Positions 26,671 through 36,339 are shown, counted from the stretch's first letter. The stretch: 64,000 nucleotides of DNA from an uncultured Porphyromonadaceae bacterium (GCA_900545915.1 URAV01000017.1:4893-68892); one strand, 5' to 3'. Translations and numbers: made by a program. The notes: generated by a model from the sequence alone, not told the origin.

Positions 26671-28242
26671 GTGTCCACTGAATTAGTAGTTGATGTCCAA
26701 CCCAAAGAGGTTTCGATCGCTTTACTCGATGATAAGCGTCTTGTAGAGTTGCAGAAAGAAGCCCGGAATATATCGTTTTCGGTAGGCGATATTTATTTGG
26801 GAAGGGTGAAGAAGCTAATGCCTGGACTAAATGCCGCATTTGTGGATGTAGGTTATGAGAAAGATGCTTTTCTTCATTATCTGGACTTAGGTTCTCAATT
26901 TAACTCATGCGAGAAGTTTATTAAGCAATCGCTTTCGGATCGTAAGCGAGTTTTGTCGATCTCGAAATTTAACATGTTACCGGAGATCGATAAAGAGGGT
27001 ACGGTAAGCGAAACGCTTAAAGTAGGACAAGAAATCTTGGTACAAATATCTAAAGAACCGATTTCGTCTAAAGGTCCGCGGTTGACTGCGGAAATTTCTT
27101 TTGCAGGTCGTTTTCTGGTATTGCTGCCTTTTTCCGATAAAGTCTCGATTTCCCAAAAAATAAAGTCTAACGAGGAAAAAGCGCGTCTGAAACAGTTGAT
27201 ACAAAGTATTAAGCCAAAGAATTTTGGCGTAATCGTACGTACTGTTGCAGAGAATAAACGAGTTGCCGAGCTGGACAATGAGTTAAAAACTTTGGTCAAG
27301 TGTTGGGAAGATTGTCTGGTGAAACTTCAAAAGGCAAAAACTCCTTCTCTTATTTTTGAGGAAACCGGTCGTACGGTAGGTGTTTTGAGGGATATTTTCA
27401 GCCCGTCGTTTGAAAATATATATGTCAATGATGAAGATGCCTATCAGCAGATCTATAATTATGTGAGCCTGATTGCTCCCGAACGGAAGGATATTGTCAA
27501 ATTGTATAAGGGGGATCTCCCTATTTTTGATAATTTTGCCATTACCAAACAGATAAAATCTTCATTCGGGAAGACCGTTTCGTTTAAAAACGGGGCTTAC
27601 TTGATTATCGAACATACCGAAGCATTGCATGTTATCGATGTGAATAGCGGTAACCGATCAAAATCGACTGCCGGTCAGGAAAGTAACGCTCTGGATGTGA
27701 ATCTTGCCGCTGCAGAGGAGATTGCCCGTCAGTTGCGTTTGAGAGATATGGGAGGAATTATCGTGATCGATTATATCGATATGATGGAGTCTGATAATCG
27801 TCAGAAATTGTATGACCGGATGAAAGAATTAATGGCACAGGACAGAGCCAGACATAACATTTTACCGTTAAGTAAATTCGGATTAATGCAAATTACCCGC
27901 CAAAGAGTACGTCCGGCATTGGATATAAATACCAGTGAAGATTGTCCTACTTGTTATGGGAAGGGAAAGATTCGCCCATCGATCCTTTTTACCGACCGTC
28001 TTGAAGATAAGATATCTTATTTAGTACATAAGCTCAAAGTAAAGAAGTTCTCTTTACATGTACATCCTTTTATTGCGGCGTTTATTAATAAGGGATTCTT
28101 TTCCCTGAAATGGCAATGGAGATGCAAATATGCATTTCGCTTCAAGTTGATACCGAATCAATCTCTCGCGTTTCTGGAGTATAAATTTTATGATGGGAAT
28201 AACAGTGAGATAGATTTAAAGGAAGAGATCGAAATTAAATGA
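26671..28242 (+). CDS. rng: Ribonuclease E/G family endoribonuclease
   Basis: A 523-residue protein with a GTG start at 26671. An N-terminal S1-like domain (GDIYLGRVKKLMPGLNAAFVDVGYEKDAFLHY) is followed by the DNase I-like catalytic core with the acidic residues in HVIDVNSGNR and GGIIVIDYIDMM, and the zinc-link motif CPTCYGKGKI. It lacks the long C-terminal scaffold of RNase E and so resembles RNase G. It processes rRNA and degrades mRNA in the cytoplasm. Placement behind HU and the ribosomal mini-protein is common in Bacteroidota. Confidence 0.93.
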   Translation: MSTELVVDVQPKEVSIALLDDKRLVELQKEARNISFSVGDIYLGRVKKLMPGLNAAFVDVGYEKDAFLHYLDLGSQFNSCEKFIKQSLSDRKRVLSISKFNMLPEIDKEGTVSETLKVGQEILVQISKEPISSKGPRLTAEISFAGRFLVLLPFSDKVSISQKIKSNEEKARLKQLIQSIKPKNFGVIVRTVAENKRVAELDNELKTLVKCWEDCLVKLQKAKTPSLIFEETGRTVGVLRDIFSPSFENIYVNDEDAYQQIYNYVSLIAPERKDIVKLYKGDLPIFDNFAITKQIKSSFGKTVSFKNGAYLIIEHTEALHVIDVNSGNRSKSTAGQESNALDVNLAAAEEIARQLRLRDMGGIIVIDYIDMMESDNRQKLYDRMKELMAQDRARHNILPLSKFGLMQITRQRVRPALDINTSEDCPTCYGKGKIRPSILFTDRLEDKISYLVHKLKVKKFSLHVHPFIAAFINKGFFSLKWQWRCKYAFRFKLIPNQSLAFLEYKFYDGNNSEIDLKEEIEIK

Positions 28243-28267
28243 TGAAATTCTCTTCGAAGAAAAAATA

Positions 28268-28297
28268 ACGGACTCTTTTCCAGAGAAAAGAGTCCGT
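28268..28297. terminator. Bidirectional terminator between RNase G and uridine phosphorylase
   Basis: Perfect 13-bp arms ACGGACTCTTTTC / GAAAAGAGTCCGT with a 4-nt loop between converging genes. Confidence 0.85.
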
Positions 28298-28301
28298 CTT
28301 G

Positions 28302-29174
28302 TTATATACGATCCAAAACTATTTCGATAAGATCTTTGATCGAATTTTTATAATTGCTATTGGCATGGTGGGCTACACGGTTGGCGATAATCGTGCATAC
28401 GGTCATAGCTTTATGTCCCATAAGTTTGGATAGTCCGGCAAGAGCAGAGCTTTCCATCTCGTAATTAGTGATCACATGACCGTCTTTATACTTGAACGCT
28501 TCTATTTTTTTGTTCAGGTTCTTATCTGCCAGAGGAACCCTCAGTTCCCGTCCTTGAGGTCCGTAAAATCCGTTTGCGGAAATTGTTATACCTTTTACCA
28601 TCTCGCCTTTCCCGATTTGCTCTACCAACTCTTTATCGGCATCGATTACATAAGGAGCAGCCCACAGGGAGTTCCATTCGACAAAATCACAGAAAGCCTT
28701 TTCAAATTCGAGATCGCAAACGTCATTGCGTCCTGCATAAAAGTTCAACACTCCGTCAAACCCGATCGATTTTTCCGAGATAACGAATGTTCCTATGGGT
28801 ACATGGGGTTGTAATCCTCCCGAAGTTCCGATACGCACCATTGTCAGTTGCTTGAATTCCGGTTTTTCGTTCCGGGTTTCAAAGTCGATGTTGGCAAGAG
28901 CATCCAATTCGTTTACTACAATATCGATATTATCTGTTCCTATTCCGTGAGAAACGACGGTGATACGTTTCCCTTTATAAGTTCCTGTTATGGTATGGAA
29001 TTCACGGCTGCTTATGTCACATTCTTTTGTGTCGAAAAATGACGCTACAAGATCTACCCGGCCGGGATCGCCTACCAGAATGATTTTATCCGATAATTGT
29101 TCGGGACGTACGTGCAAGTGAAAAGCACTTCCGTCTTGGTTGATAATTAGTTCTGATTCCGGAAAATGTTTCAT
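28302..29174 (-). CDS. Uridine phosphorylase-like nucleoside phosphorylase
   Basis: A 290-residue protein read from the ATG at 29174 (MKHFPESELIINQDGSAFHLHV). The frame is open further upstream, but that part is hydrophobic, unlike the family, and runs into a repeat copy. Motifs: VGDPGRVDLVASFF, VVSHGIGTDNIDIVVNEL, MVRIGTSGGLQPHVPIGTFVIS and NYEMESSALAGLS, of the PNP/UDP family. It phosphorolyses uridine (or a related nucleoside) to uracil and ribose-1-phosphate in salvage. Confidence 0.88.
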   Translation of the reverse strand: MKHFPESELIINQDGSAFHLHVRPEQLSDKIILVGDPGRVDLVASFFDTKECDISSREFHTITGTYKGKRITVVSHGIGTDNIDIVVNELDALANIDFETRNEKPEFKQLTMVRIGTSGGLQPHVPIGTFVISEKSIGFDGVLNFYAGRNDVCDLEFEKAFCDFVEWNSLWAAPYVIDADKELVEQIGKGEMVKGITISANGFYGPQGRELRVPLADKNLNKKIEAFKYKDGHVITNYEMESSALAGLSKLMGHKAMTVCTIIANRVAHHANSNYKNSIKDLIEIVLDRI

Positions 29175-29238
29175 AGCTTTCGGTTTTATGTTCATAACTT
29201 GAAATACGAATATAAGCATTATTTTTAAGAGTGCGGTT

Positions 29239-29417
29239 GAGAACACGCATAAATTTTCCAATAAAAATACTATCAGGGTGTCTTTGCGTTTTCTTCCGGT
29301 CTGTTCTACCGTCTTTTATACATCAGGTAAGCTGTTGTGTCTCTTATGGGAATTGAAAAGTATCTGCGAAAACGACTTTCAAAAATGTCTGTGCAAGATT
29401 TAAGCAGGTTTTGCAAT
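29239..29417 (+). repeat. Dispersed palindromic repeat, full-length copy
   Basis: The left end GAGAACACGCATAAATTTTCC, interior ATACTATCAGGGTGTCTTTGCG and right end AAGATTTAAGCAGGTTTTGC match the family. It lies between divergent uridine phosphorylase (65 bp from its start) and hisS. Confidence 0.75.
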
Positions 29418-29480
29418 GAGAAGCCCCGAAGGTTAAAAAGTTTATCTATATGTCCGTATATCGTGAAAATAAAAAAGTCG

Positions 29481-29488
29481 TATATTTG
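29481..29488 (+). promoter_or_regulatory. -7 promoter box upstream of hisS
   Basis: TATATTTG, 64 bp upstream of the chosen hisS start codon. No clear -33 partner is visible. Confidence 0.4.
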
Positions 29489-29552
29489 CAATCATATATA
29501 AAAATACTTTTGATTGTTAATGTCCCTGTTCGGGGATTTCAGAATAAGAAAT

Positions 29553-30914
29553 ATGGCAACAAAACCTGCGATACCTAAAGGAACCCGGGATTTTTCTCCG
29601 GAAGAGATGGCGAAACGGAATTATATATTCAATACGATCAGCGAAGTTTTCCATTTATTCGGATTTCAACAGATCGAGACTCCCGCGATGGAAAATCTTT
29701 CTACTTTGATGGGAAAGTATGGAGAAGAAGGAGACAAGTTGTTGTTCAAAGTGCTGAATTCCGGAGACTTTCTTTCGGGAGTGACGGATGAAGAGTTGTC
29801 TGCTCGTAATACGAACAAACTTGCTTCTATGTTGTGTGAGAAAGGTTTGCGTTATGATCTGACTGTTCCTTTTGCTCGTTTTGTCGTCATGCATAGGAAT
29901 GAGATCAGTTTTCCTTTTAAGAGGTATCAGATACAGCCGGTTTGGCGTGCCGACCGACCGCAAAAGGGGCGTTACCGAGAGTTTTATCAGTGCGATGCCG
30001 ATGTTGTCGGTTCTGACTCGTTGTTGAACGAAGTGGAATTGTTGCAATTGATGGATGAGGTATATTCCCGTTTCGGAATACGTGTCGCCATCAAGTTAAA
30101 TAATCGGAAGATATTGAGCGGTATTGCCGAAGTTATCGGAGAACCTGAAAAGATTGTCGATATAACCGTTGCGATCGATAAAATCGATAAAATCGGTTTG
30201 GAAAAGGTCAATGAGGAGTTGAAGGAAAAAGGCATATCGGAAAAGGCGGTAGCCATGTTGCAGCCTATTATTTTGTTGGAGGGATCGAATCGTGAGAAAC
30301 TGGTTACTTTGAAAAATGTTCTTGTCGATTCGGATACCGGTTTGAAAGGTGTTTCGGAATTGGAGTATATTTTGGATCATTTGGAACTGTCTCCTTTGCG
30401 TTCTGTTTTGGAAATAGATCTTACTTTGGCAAGAGGTCTGAATTATTATACCGGGGCTATTGTGGAAGTAAAAGCTCTCGATGTTCAGATAGGAAGTATT
30501 ACCGGAGGCGGGCGATATGATAATCTGACCGGGGTATTCGGGATGCCGGGTGTTTCGGGCGTGGGTATATCTTTCGGAGCAGATCGTATTTTTGACGTAT
30601 TGAATCAACTCGACCTATATCCGAAAGACTCATTATCTGCAACGCAAATAATGTTTGTCAATTTCGGAGAAAAAGAGCAGGCCGTTTGTTTGGAACATGC
30701 ACTCCGGTTGCGTCGTTCCGGTATTCGCACAGAAATTTATCCTGAGACGGCCAAGATGAAAAAACAGATGGGATATGCCGATTCAAAGAAAATTCCATAC
30801 GTGGCTCTTGTAGGGGAAAATGAAATAGCAGCCGGTAAAATTACGGTAAAGGATATGATTACCGGAGGACAGCAAATGCTGACGGTGGATGAGTTGACAG
30901 ATTTTTTGAAATAA
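29553..30914 (+). CDS. hisS: Histidyl-tRNA synthetase
   Basis: 453 residues from the ATG at 29553 (MATKPAIPKGTRDFSPEEM). An ATG-less extension of 13 codons upstream is possible, but the family starts near this Met. Class II motifs: KGTRDFSPE, RYQIQPVWRADRPQKGRYREFYQCD (motif 2, Arg), the HisA motif LARGLNYYTGAIVEV, and GGGRYDNLTGVFG. The C-terminal anticodon-binding domain starts near residue 365. It charges tRNA-His. Confidence 0.95.
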   Translation: MATKPAIPKGTRDFSPEEMAKRNYIFNTISEVFHLFGFQQIETPAMENLSTLMGKYGEEGDKLLFKVLNSGDFLSGVTDEELSARNTNKLASMLCEKGLRYDLTVPFARFVVMHRNEISFPFKRYQIQPVWRADRPQKGRYREFYQCDADVVGSDSLLNEVELLQLMDEVYSRFGIRVAIKLNNRKILSGIAEVIGEPEKIVDITVAIDKIDKIGLEKVNEELKEKGISEKAVAMLQPIILLEGSNREKLVTLKNVLVDSDTGLKGVSELEYILDHLELSPLRSVLEIDLTLARGLNYYTGAIVEVKALDVQIGSITGGGRYDNLTGVFGMPGVSGVGISFGADRIFDVLNQLDLYPKDSLSATQIMFVNFGEKEQAVCLEHALRLRRSGIRTEIYPETAKMKKQMGYADSKKIPYVALVGENEIAAGKITVKDMITGGQQMLTVDELTDFLK

Positions 30915-30922
30915 AATATATT

Positions 30923-31420
30923 ATGATACGTTCGAGAAAGGCCGGAATAGACGATATAGCTCTCATCCGGGATTTAGCGGAAAAATCGTTTTTACCTACT
31001 TATAAGGAAATTCTTTCTGCCGATCAGCTTGACTGGATGTTCGACTGGATGTATTCTGCCGATAGTCTTCGACAGCAAATTGAGGACGGTCATGTTTTTT
31101 TTATAGCGTATGACGGAGACCGGTCTTGCGGTTATGTATCGGTCGAACGCCAAGGAGAGGCACTGTTTCATTTGCAGAAAATATATGTTCTCCCCGATTT
31201 TCAGGGGAAACATGTGGGGCAGTATCTCGTGCGGTTGGTATTCGATTATGTAAAGTCTCTTTATTCCGGAGAGTGTACGGTAGAATTAAATGTGAACCGG
31301 AATAATAAAGCCAAATTTTTTTATGAGCGCATGGGATTTTCCGTTGCCCGTAGCGGGGACTTTCCGATAGGGAACGGTTATTATATGAATGACTATATAA
31401 TGGCTATTAAATTGTTTTGA
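30923..31420 (+). CDS. GNAT-family N-acetyltransferase
   Basis: A 165-residue protein with the GNAT fold: the acetyl-CoA-binding segment LQKIYVLPDFQGKHVGQYLV (Q/R-x-x-G-x-G/A variant, here QGKHVG) and late ELNVNRNNKAKFFYERMGF. The acceptor is unknown. It starts 8 bp after hisS and is probably cotranscribed with it. Confidence 0.85.
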   Translation: MIRSRKAGIDDIALIRDLAEKSFLPTYKEILSADQLDWMFDWMYSADSLRQQIEDGHVFFIAYDGDRSCGYVSVERQGEALFHLQKIYVLPDFQGKHVGQYLVRLVFDYVKSLYSGECTVELNVNRNNKAKFFYERMGFSVARSGDFPIGNGYYMNDYIMAIKLF

Positions 31421-31430
31421 TATTATTGGG

Positions 31431-31612
31431 AACAGGTCTGAATGTGACTGGTCAGTTTTGAGGGAAATCCGCAAGAATATTCAATTCCCCTTTTGAGAGT
31501 TGAGAGGAGATCAAGGGATGTGTAATGAAATGATTTAATATATTTCTGATATTCAAAAAATAAATTATATCAAACCCTCGTTTATTGAAAAATTTTAGAT
31601 CGGCACTTAGGC
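31431..31612 (-). repeat. Dispersed palindromic repeat, strongly diverged copy (reversed)
   Basis: Read on the minus strand, its left end is GATCTAAAATTTTTCAATAAA and it carries ATTCTTGCGGATTTCCCTCA, close to the 49770-49945 copy (ATTCTTGTAGATTTCTCTAA). The interior is decayed. It lies between the converging GNAT and MutS-like genes. Confidence 0.5.
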
Positions 31613-31618
31613 AAGTTT

Positions 31619-33424
31619 CTATTCTTTGGGGATAATTCCCATTTTTTCCATTAAAAAGCAGGCATTCATATTTTGTGCGACTCCCGGTTGCAATTTATAA
31701 GAAAAGGATAACTCGTTATCGTTTATATCTGCTTCGAATCTGAAATTTTCGATAGTATCCGGCCATTTTTCTGCTAAACTTCCTAATAGTAGGTCATGCG
31801 TCGCAATAACTCCGGCAGCATTGAGTTTTACCAGTTTTTGAACCAAAGCAAGAGAGCCTTTTTGCTTATCTGTAGAATTTGTTCCCTTTAATATCTCATC
31901 TAAGATGATGAATAGTTTTTCTCCCGATTCAAGTCTGTCTATAATTTGCTTCAGCCGTTTCAGCTCAGCGAAAAAATAGGATTCCTGATCGCTCAGGGAG
32001 TCTGTTGTCCGTAAACTCGTAAATAATTTACAAGGAGATAATTGCATCTCTTTTGCACAGACCGGTGCTCCGATACATGCCAAAAGATGATTGATTCCGA
32101 TCGTTCTCAAATAAGTGCTTTTTCCTGCCATATTAGCTCCTGTTATTACGAGGAAGGAAGGGCGTTGCAGCATCTCTACGGGATTGCGAACACATCGTTC
32201 GGGTTCTATCAGCGGATGTCCTAATTCTGTTGCTTTCATTACCGGATTATCGTTGTCGTTCAATACGGGAAAAGTATATTCAGGGTGATTGAACCGGAAT
32301 GTGGCGAGTGAGCATAGAGCATCGAAACGGGCGATGGTTTCTATCCATCCGGGTAGGAATTTTCCGTTGTTGCGTATCCATTTTTCTATTGCTGCCAACT
32401 GTTTGAAATCCCAGAGAAAAAATCCGTTTAATATTGCAAATCCTATGGCATTGTATCTTTGGTCGAGATTTCGTAGATATTTCCCTAATTGTTTTATGCG
32501 GGATGATACGGGAATCCCATCTGTATGTAACTCTGTACGGATATTTTGAAGTAGCGAGCTTGAGAATTCCGATTTTTCGAGTTGTTCGATAAGCTCGGCA
32601 TAAGTATTCAAAGATTTCAGCCCTTCATTTAGTTTATTTTGTGTACGGCTTACCCGTCCGGAAAGAATTGTCGCATAGCAAAAACATGCTAAAAATAGAA
32701 AAAGGATATAGTTTCCCATCCCGACACCGAAGATCCACATCAGGATTAGAATTCCGAAAATCCAAGGGATAAAGGGCAAGATTATACGTAGCCATTTAGA
32801 AACGTAAATCGGTGAATCGTTCGATAATTCTGAGATAATCTGTGCATCTGTTTTACTTTCTCGGGAAGTCATGCCGTTTGCCAGAAAATCGATTCGAAGT
32901 TCGGTCAGCAGGGACAATTCCTGAATTGCCTGTTGTCTGTTCTGTATTTTATCAGGATCGGTTAGCGGATGGGTTATCCATTCGACCAATTTTTGCTGTC
33001 CGATGATAGATGCACTTCGGTTCAGATAGGCGAAAAGCGATTTTTTCCCGAAAATATCCAAATCGTTCGAAAAGTCATGCACCGGATCTATATATTCTTT
33101 CCCGGTATCGATCCCTTCAAAATCGTATTTTTTCAGTTGCAGCTCTTTTTTGCAAATGGAAATCTTTGCTTCCAGAAAACTTTTCCGGGCAAAAAAACGA
33201 TCATGGATACGCATCATTCCTAAAAAGCAAGCTATACTGGCAATAATCACACTGATAATAATTCCGGTATTGTATCCCCATAAGAAATAAAGAACGGTTA
33301 AAGTCAGAATAACCCAGCATAGACGCAAAGTTCCGATGCTGTAGATTTTTTTTCGAATACGGATAAGAGCTTGTTGCGTCTCTTCAAGCAGATGGTTATA
33401 ATAGTGAACGGAATTATCAATCAT
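31619..33424 (-). CDS. Membrane-anchored MutS-like ATPase
   Basis: A 601-residue protein. The C-terminal MutS ATPase domain is complete: Walker A GANMAGKSTYLRTIG, TTDSLSDQESYFFAELKRL, Walker B LFIILDEILKGTNS and the H-motif GVIATHDLLLG. The MutS core helices precede it. It lacks the mismatch-reading domain I with its Phe-x-Glu motif and instead has hydrophobic segments: two near residues 30-70 and two near 210-250. Transmembrane MutS-like proteins of about 600 residues occur in Bacteroidota, but their function is unknown to me. It is not MutS2, because there is no Smr domain. Confidence 0.82.
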   Translation of the reverse strand: MIDNSVHYYNHLLEETQQALIRIRKKIYSIGTLRLCWVILTLTVLYFLWGYNTGIIISVIIASIACFLGMMRIHDRFFARKSFLEAKISICKKELQLKKYDFEGIDTGKEYIDPVHDFSNDLDIFGKKSLFAYLNRSASIIGQQKLVEWITHPLTDPDKIQNRQQAIQELSLLTELRIDFLANGMTSRESKTDAQIISELSNDSPIYVSKWLRIILPFIPWIFGILILMWIFGVGMGNYILFLFLACFCYATILSGRVSRTQNKLNEGLKSLNTYAELIEQLEKSEFSSSLLQNIRTELHTDGIPVSSRIKQLGKYLRNLDQRYNAIGFAILNGFFLWDFKQLAAIEKWIRNNGKFLPGWIETIARFDALCSLATFRFNHPEYTFPVLNDNDNPVMKATELGHPLIEPERCVRNPVEMLQRPSFLVITGANMAGKSTYLRTIGINHLLACIGAPVCAKEMQLSPCKLFTSLRTTDSLSDQESYFFAELKRLKQIIDRLESGEKLFIILDEILKGTNSTDKQKGSLALVQKLVKLNAAGVIATHDLLLGSLAEKWPDTIENFRFEADINDNELSFSYKLQPGVAQNMNACFLMEKMGIIPKE

Positions 33425-33460
33425 ACTGTTATTTATTTTGTCGGTAAAGATACAAATTTG

Positions 33461-33543
33461 TTAGAGTCTGTCTGCATTTTGCACAGAATCAAAGGAATTT
33501 AAATATATAATTTTTTTATCGTAAAAATCGGACAGACCTTTAT
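33461..33543. repeat. Dispersed palindromic repeat, short form
   Basis: The arms TTAGAGTCTGTCTGCATTTT and AAAAATCGGACAGACCTTTA are inverted copies about 83 bp apart overall, without the usual long interior. It lies between divergent MutS-like (37 bp from its start) and DUF1573 genes. Confidence 0.65.
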
Positions 33544-33650
33544 ACAAGGCTTCCCTTTTTCGGTTTATTTATGATAAACTTTGCAAAGAGTAAGTTCTTT
33601 AAAACATAAAATTGTATTTTTGTGTTTGTCTAATGTAATTAAAAACGATT

Positions 33651-34037
33651 ATGAAGCGTGTTTATTGTTTGATGATTTTGTTGCTGAGTGTAACGTCTGT
33701 CCTTTTTGCCCAAAAAAAAGCTGAAATAGAATTTAAGCAGACAAAGTATGATTTTCATGAAATCGCGGAGGAGAACGGAGACGTGTCCCATATATTTACA
33801 TTTATCAATAAAGGAAATGCCCCGTTGATTATTACCCGTGCTTCGGCAAATTGCGGGTGTACCAAGCCTGAATATCCGGTGAAACCGGTTGCTCCCGGTA
33901 AGGAAGGACAGATAAAAGTGACCTATCAGCCGAAGGGCCGTCCCGGCAGTTTCTCAAAAAATATTTATGTATATACTAATGGAGAGCCGGAACGGGTAGT
34001 CTTGCTGATTACCGGAACTGTGATTCCTAAACCTTAA
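33651..34037 (+). CDS. DUF1573 exported protein (short paralogue)
   Basis: A 128-residue protein with a signal peptide (LLLSVTSVLFAQ) and one DUF1573 beta-sandwich domain (KYDFHEIAEENGDVSHIFTFINKGNAPLIITRASANCGCTKPEYP, cited in part). A conserved CGC motif lies around residues 69-71. The family is abundant in Bacteroidota and presumed periplasmic or cell-surface; its activity is unknown. It is a paralogue of the next gene, which begins 12 bp later. Confidence 0.85.
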   Translation: MKRVYCLMILLLSVTSVLFAQKKAEIEFKQTKYDFHEIAEENGDVSHIFTFINKGNAPLIITRASANCGCTKPEYPVKPVAPGKEGQIKVTYQPKGRPGSFSKNIYVYTNGEPERVVLLITGTVIPKP

Positions 34038-34049
34038 AAATCGAATTTT

Positions 34050-35138
34050 ATGATAAGACGGGGTATTATCTTATTGCTATTTGCAGTTCTGTTCGTTTCT
34101 GGAGTTTATGCACAAAAGACGGCTAAAATATCTTTTCTGGAGACAACGCATAATTTCGGTTCTTTTTCTGAAAAACTGGGGAGTGTAAGTTGTGTTTTTT
34201 CGTTTGTGAATACGGGAGATGCTCCATTGATTATAACTCGTGCGACAGCATCGTGCGGGTGTACTCGTCCTGAGTTTCCGATGCAGCCAATCGCTCCGGG
34301 CGATAGCGGTCAAGTTAAAGTGACTTATAATGCGGTAGGCCGGCCCGGTAGCTTTGAGAAAAATATTTCGGTGTATGCCAATACCGACCCGGAACGTACG
34401 ACCTTGATAATTAAGGGAACTGTGATTCCTGTTCAACGTAGTGCTGCTCCGGCTTACGGACATACAATGGGGAATTTGGGATTGAAGGCCGTACATGTTC
34501 CTTTCTTTGAAGTATATACCAATAAAACCAAATTGGAGAAGATCGATGTTATAAATAACGGAAAAACTCCTCTTGCTCTGGAATTTGACAAAGTTCCTCG
34601 ACATTTGGATGTTTCGGTGTTGCCTGAGACTTTGCTTCCGGGACAGAAAGGTCGGATATTGATAACTTATCATGCCGACAGGGCTAAGGATTGGGGAATT
34701 CGCCGGGATGAGTTTTGGGTGAAGTTGCCTTCTTCCGATAAACCGCAGCCTCAAAATAAGATAACTGTTTCTGCAGATATTCAGGAAGATTATTCGAATA
34801 TGACTCCTGACCAGATTGCAAAAGCTCCTCATCTCGAAATCGGTAACGATTTAGTAGATTTCGGGACGATAAAGGGGAATGCTTCGGTTTCCAAATCGGT
34901 GAGCTTGACTAACACGGGAGTTTCTAATCTTCAGATACGTAAAGTTAATAATGAATCGCAGGTCGTATCCGTATCTCTCCCGCAGATGAGCATACAGTCC
35001 GGGAAATCGATCGATATGAAAGTAACAGTAAGGCCTTCTAAATCCCGCAGTCGGTTGTTGAACCATCGTATTTTCATTATTACGAACGATCCGACAAGGC
35101 CTACAATATCATTGCCTGTTGTTGCGACATTTGAGTAG
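34050..35138 (+). CDS. DUF1573 exported protein (three-domain paralogue)
   Basis: A 362-residue protein. After a signal peptide, the first domain (residues ~20-130) is clearly homologous to the upstream protein (both share NAPLIITRA/DAPLIITRA, CGCT and GRPGSF...KNI). A middle and a C-terminal Ig-like domain follow (EIGNDLVDFGTIKGNASVSKSV). This suggests local duplication followed by fusion or extension. It is probably cotranscribed with its paralogue and meaB. Function unknown. Confidence 0.85.
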   Translation: MIRRGIILLLFAVLFVSGVYAQKTAKISFLETTHNFGSFSEKLGSVSCVFSFVNTGDAPLIITRATASCGCTRPEFPMQPIAPGDSGQVKVTYNAVGRPGSFEKNISVYANTDPERTTLIIKGTVIPVQRSAAPAYGHTMGNLGLKAVHVPFFEVYTNKTKLEKIDVINNGKTPLALEFDKVPRHLDVSVLPETLLPGQKGRILITYHADRAKDWGIRRDEFWVKLPSSDKPQPQNKITVSADIQEDYSNMTPDQIAKAPHLEIGNDLVDFGTIKGNASVSKSVSLTNTGVSNLQIRKVNNESQVVSVSLPQMSIQSGKSIDMKVTVRPSKSRSRLLNHRIFIITNDPTRPTISLPVVATFE

Positions 35139-35162
35139 TATATATTTTATTGGTGAATTGCT

Positions 35163-36260
35163 ATGGAACACATCGAGAACGATAATAAATATGAGGGATT
35201 GGCGGTTAATAAGGGTGTAGCGCAGCCGCCTGCCGTAAATCCTTATTTGAATAAAATCCGGAAAGTCCGCAGGAGACAATATACGGCAGCTGAATATACC
35301 GAACGTATTTTGAAGGGTGATATTACGGTATTGAGCCAAGCGGTTACGTTGGTAGAGAGTAATTTGCCCGATCATCAAATCCTTGCACAAGAGGTAATCG
35401 AAAAATGTCTGCCTTATGCAGGAAACTCGGTACGGGTAGGTATTACGGGTGTTCCCGGATCAGGTAAAAGCACATCGATCGATGCATTCGGACTTCATGT
35501 CCTTAAAAAAGGTGTTAAACTTGCCGTGTTAGCGATAGACCCGAGCAGCGAGCTTTCGAAAGGGAGTATATTGGGAGATAAAACTCGAATGGAAAAACTG
35601 TCTGTTGCAGACAATGCGTTTATACGCCCTTCTCCTTCTGCCGGATCTTTAGGAGGAGTCGCCCGTAAAACGCGTGAAACGATCGTTTTATGCGAGGCTG
35701 CCGGATTCGATAATATATTTGTGGAAACCGTCGGAGTCGGACAGTCTGAAACGGCGGTGCATTCTATGGTCGATTTTTTCCTTTTAATACAGTTAGCCGG
35801 AACAGGTGATGAATTGCAGGGAATTAAGCGGGGAATCATGGAGATGGCTGATGGAATCGTGATTAATAAAGCAGATGGCAGTAATATCGAAAAGGCGAAA
35901 TTAGCACAAGCTCATTTCCGTAATGCATTGCATCTTTTCCCACCGACTCCGTCCGGTTGGATACCGCAGGTATTGACTTATTCCGGTTATTATGAAATCG
36001 GTATCGAAGAGGTGTGGAACATGATAGACCGATATATAGCTTTTGTCAAAGGGAACGGCTATTTTGAGCATAAACGTCAGGAACAAGCGAAATATTGGAT
36101 GCTGGAAACCATAAATGATCAGTTGAAGTCTCATTTTTATCAAAATTCCGAAGTAGTATCGTTACTTCAGGAAAAAGAAAATAGGGTGCTGCATTCGATA
36201 CAGAGTCCTTTTACTGCGGCTAAAGAGGTCTTGGATTTTTATTTCGGCAATATTGTTTGA
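35163..36260 (+). CDS. meaB: Methylmalonyl-CoA mutase-associated GTPase MeaB
   Basis: A 365-residue G3E-family GTPase. Walker A GVPGSGKSTSID, switch region DPSSELSKGSILGDKTRM, Walker B ETVGVGQSE, and the guanine-specificity motif NKADGSN are all present. MeaB chaperones adenosylcobalamin loading and protects methylmalonyl-CoA mutase, part of the propionate pathway typical of Bacteroidales. The mutase subunits are not adjacent in this window. It starts 24 bp after the DUF1573 gene. Confidence 0.92.
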   Translation: MEHIENDNKYEGLAVNKGVAQPPAVNPYLNKIRKVRRRQYTAAEYTERILKGDITVLSQAVTLVESNLPDHQILAQEVIEKCLPYAGNSVRVGITGVPGSGKSTSIDAFGLHVLKKGVKLAVLAIDPSSELSKGSILGDKTRMEKLSVADNAFIRPSPSAGSLGGVARKTRETIVLCEAAGFDNIFVETVGVGQSETAVHSMVDFFLLIQLAGTGDELQGIKRGIMEMADGIVINKADGSNIEKAKLAQAHFRNALHLFPPTPSGWIPQVLTYSGYYEIGIEEVWNMIDRYIAFVKGNGYFEHKRQEQAKYWMLETINDQLKSHFYQNSEVVSLLQEKENRVLHSIQSPFTAAKEVLDFYFGNIV

Positions 36261-36339
36261 TATTCGAGAAGTATAGTTCCGGTATATAATAATCTGTCGG
36301 GTAGTTATTTACAAAATTGATTCGCAATCCGTTAAAAGT

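Noticed and set aside
29306..29491. Minus-strand frame upstream of hisS
   Set aside because: It lies largely in a dispersed repeat and hisS promoter region and shows no protein-like composition.
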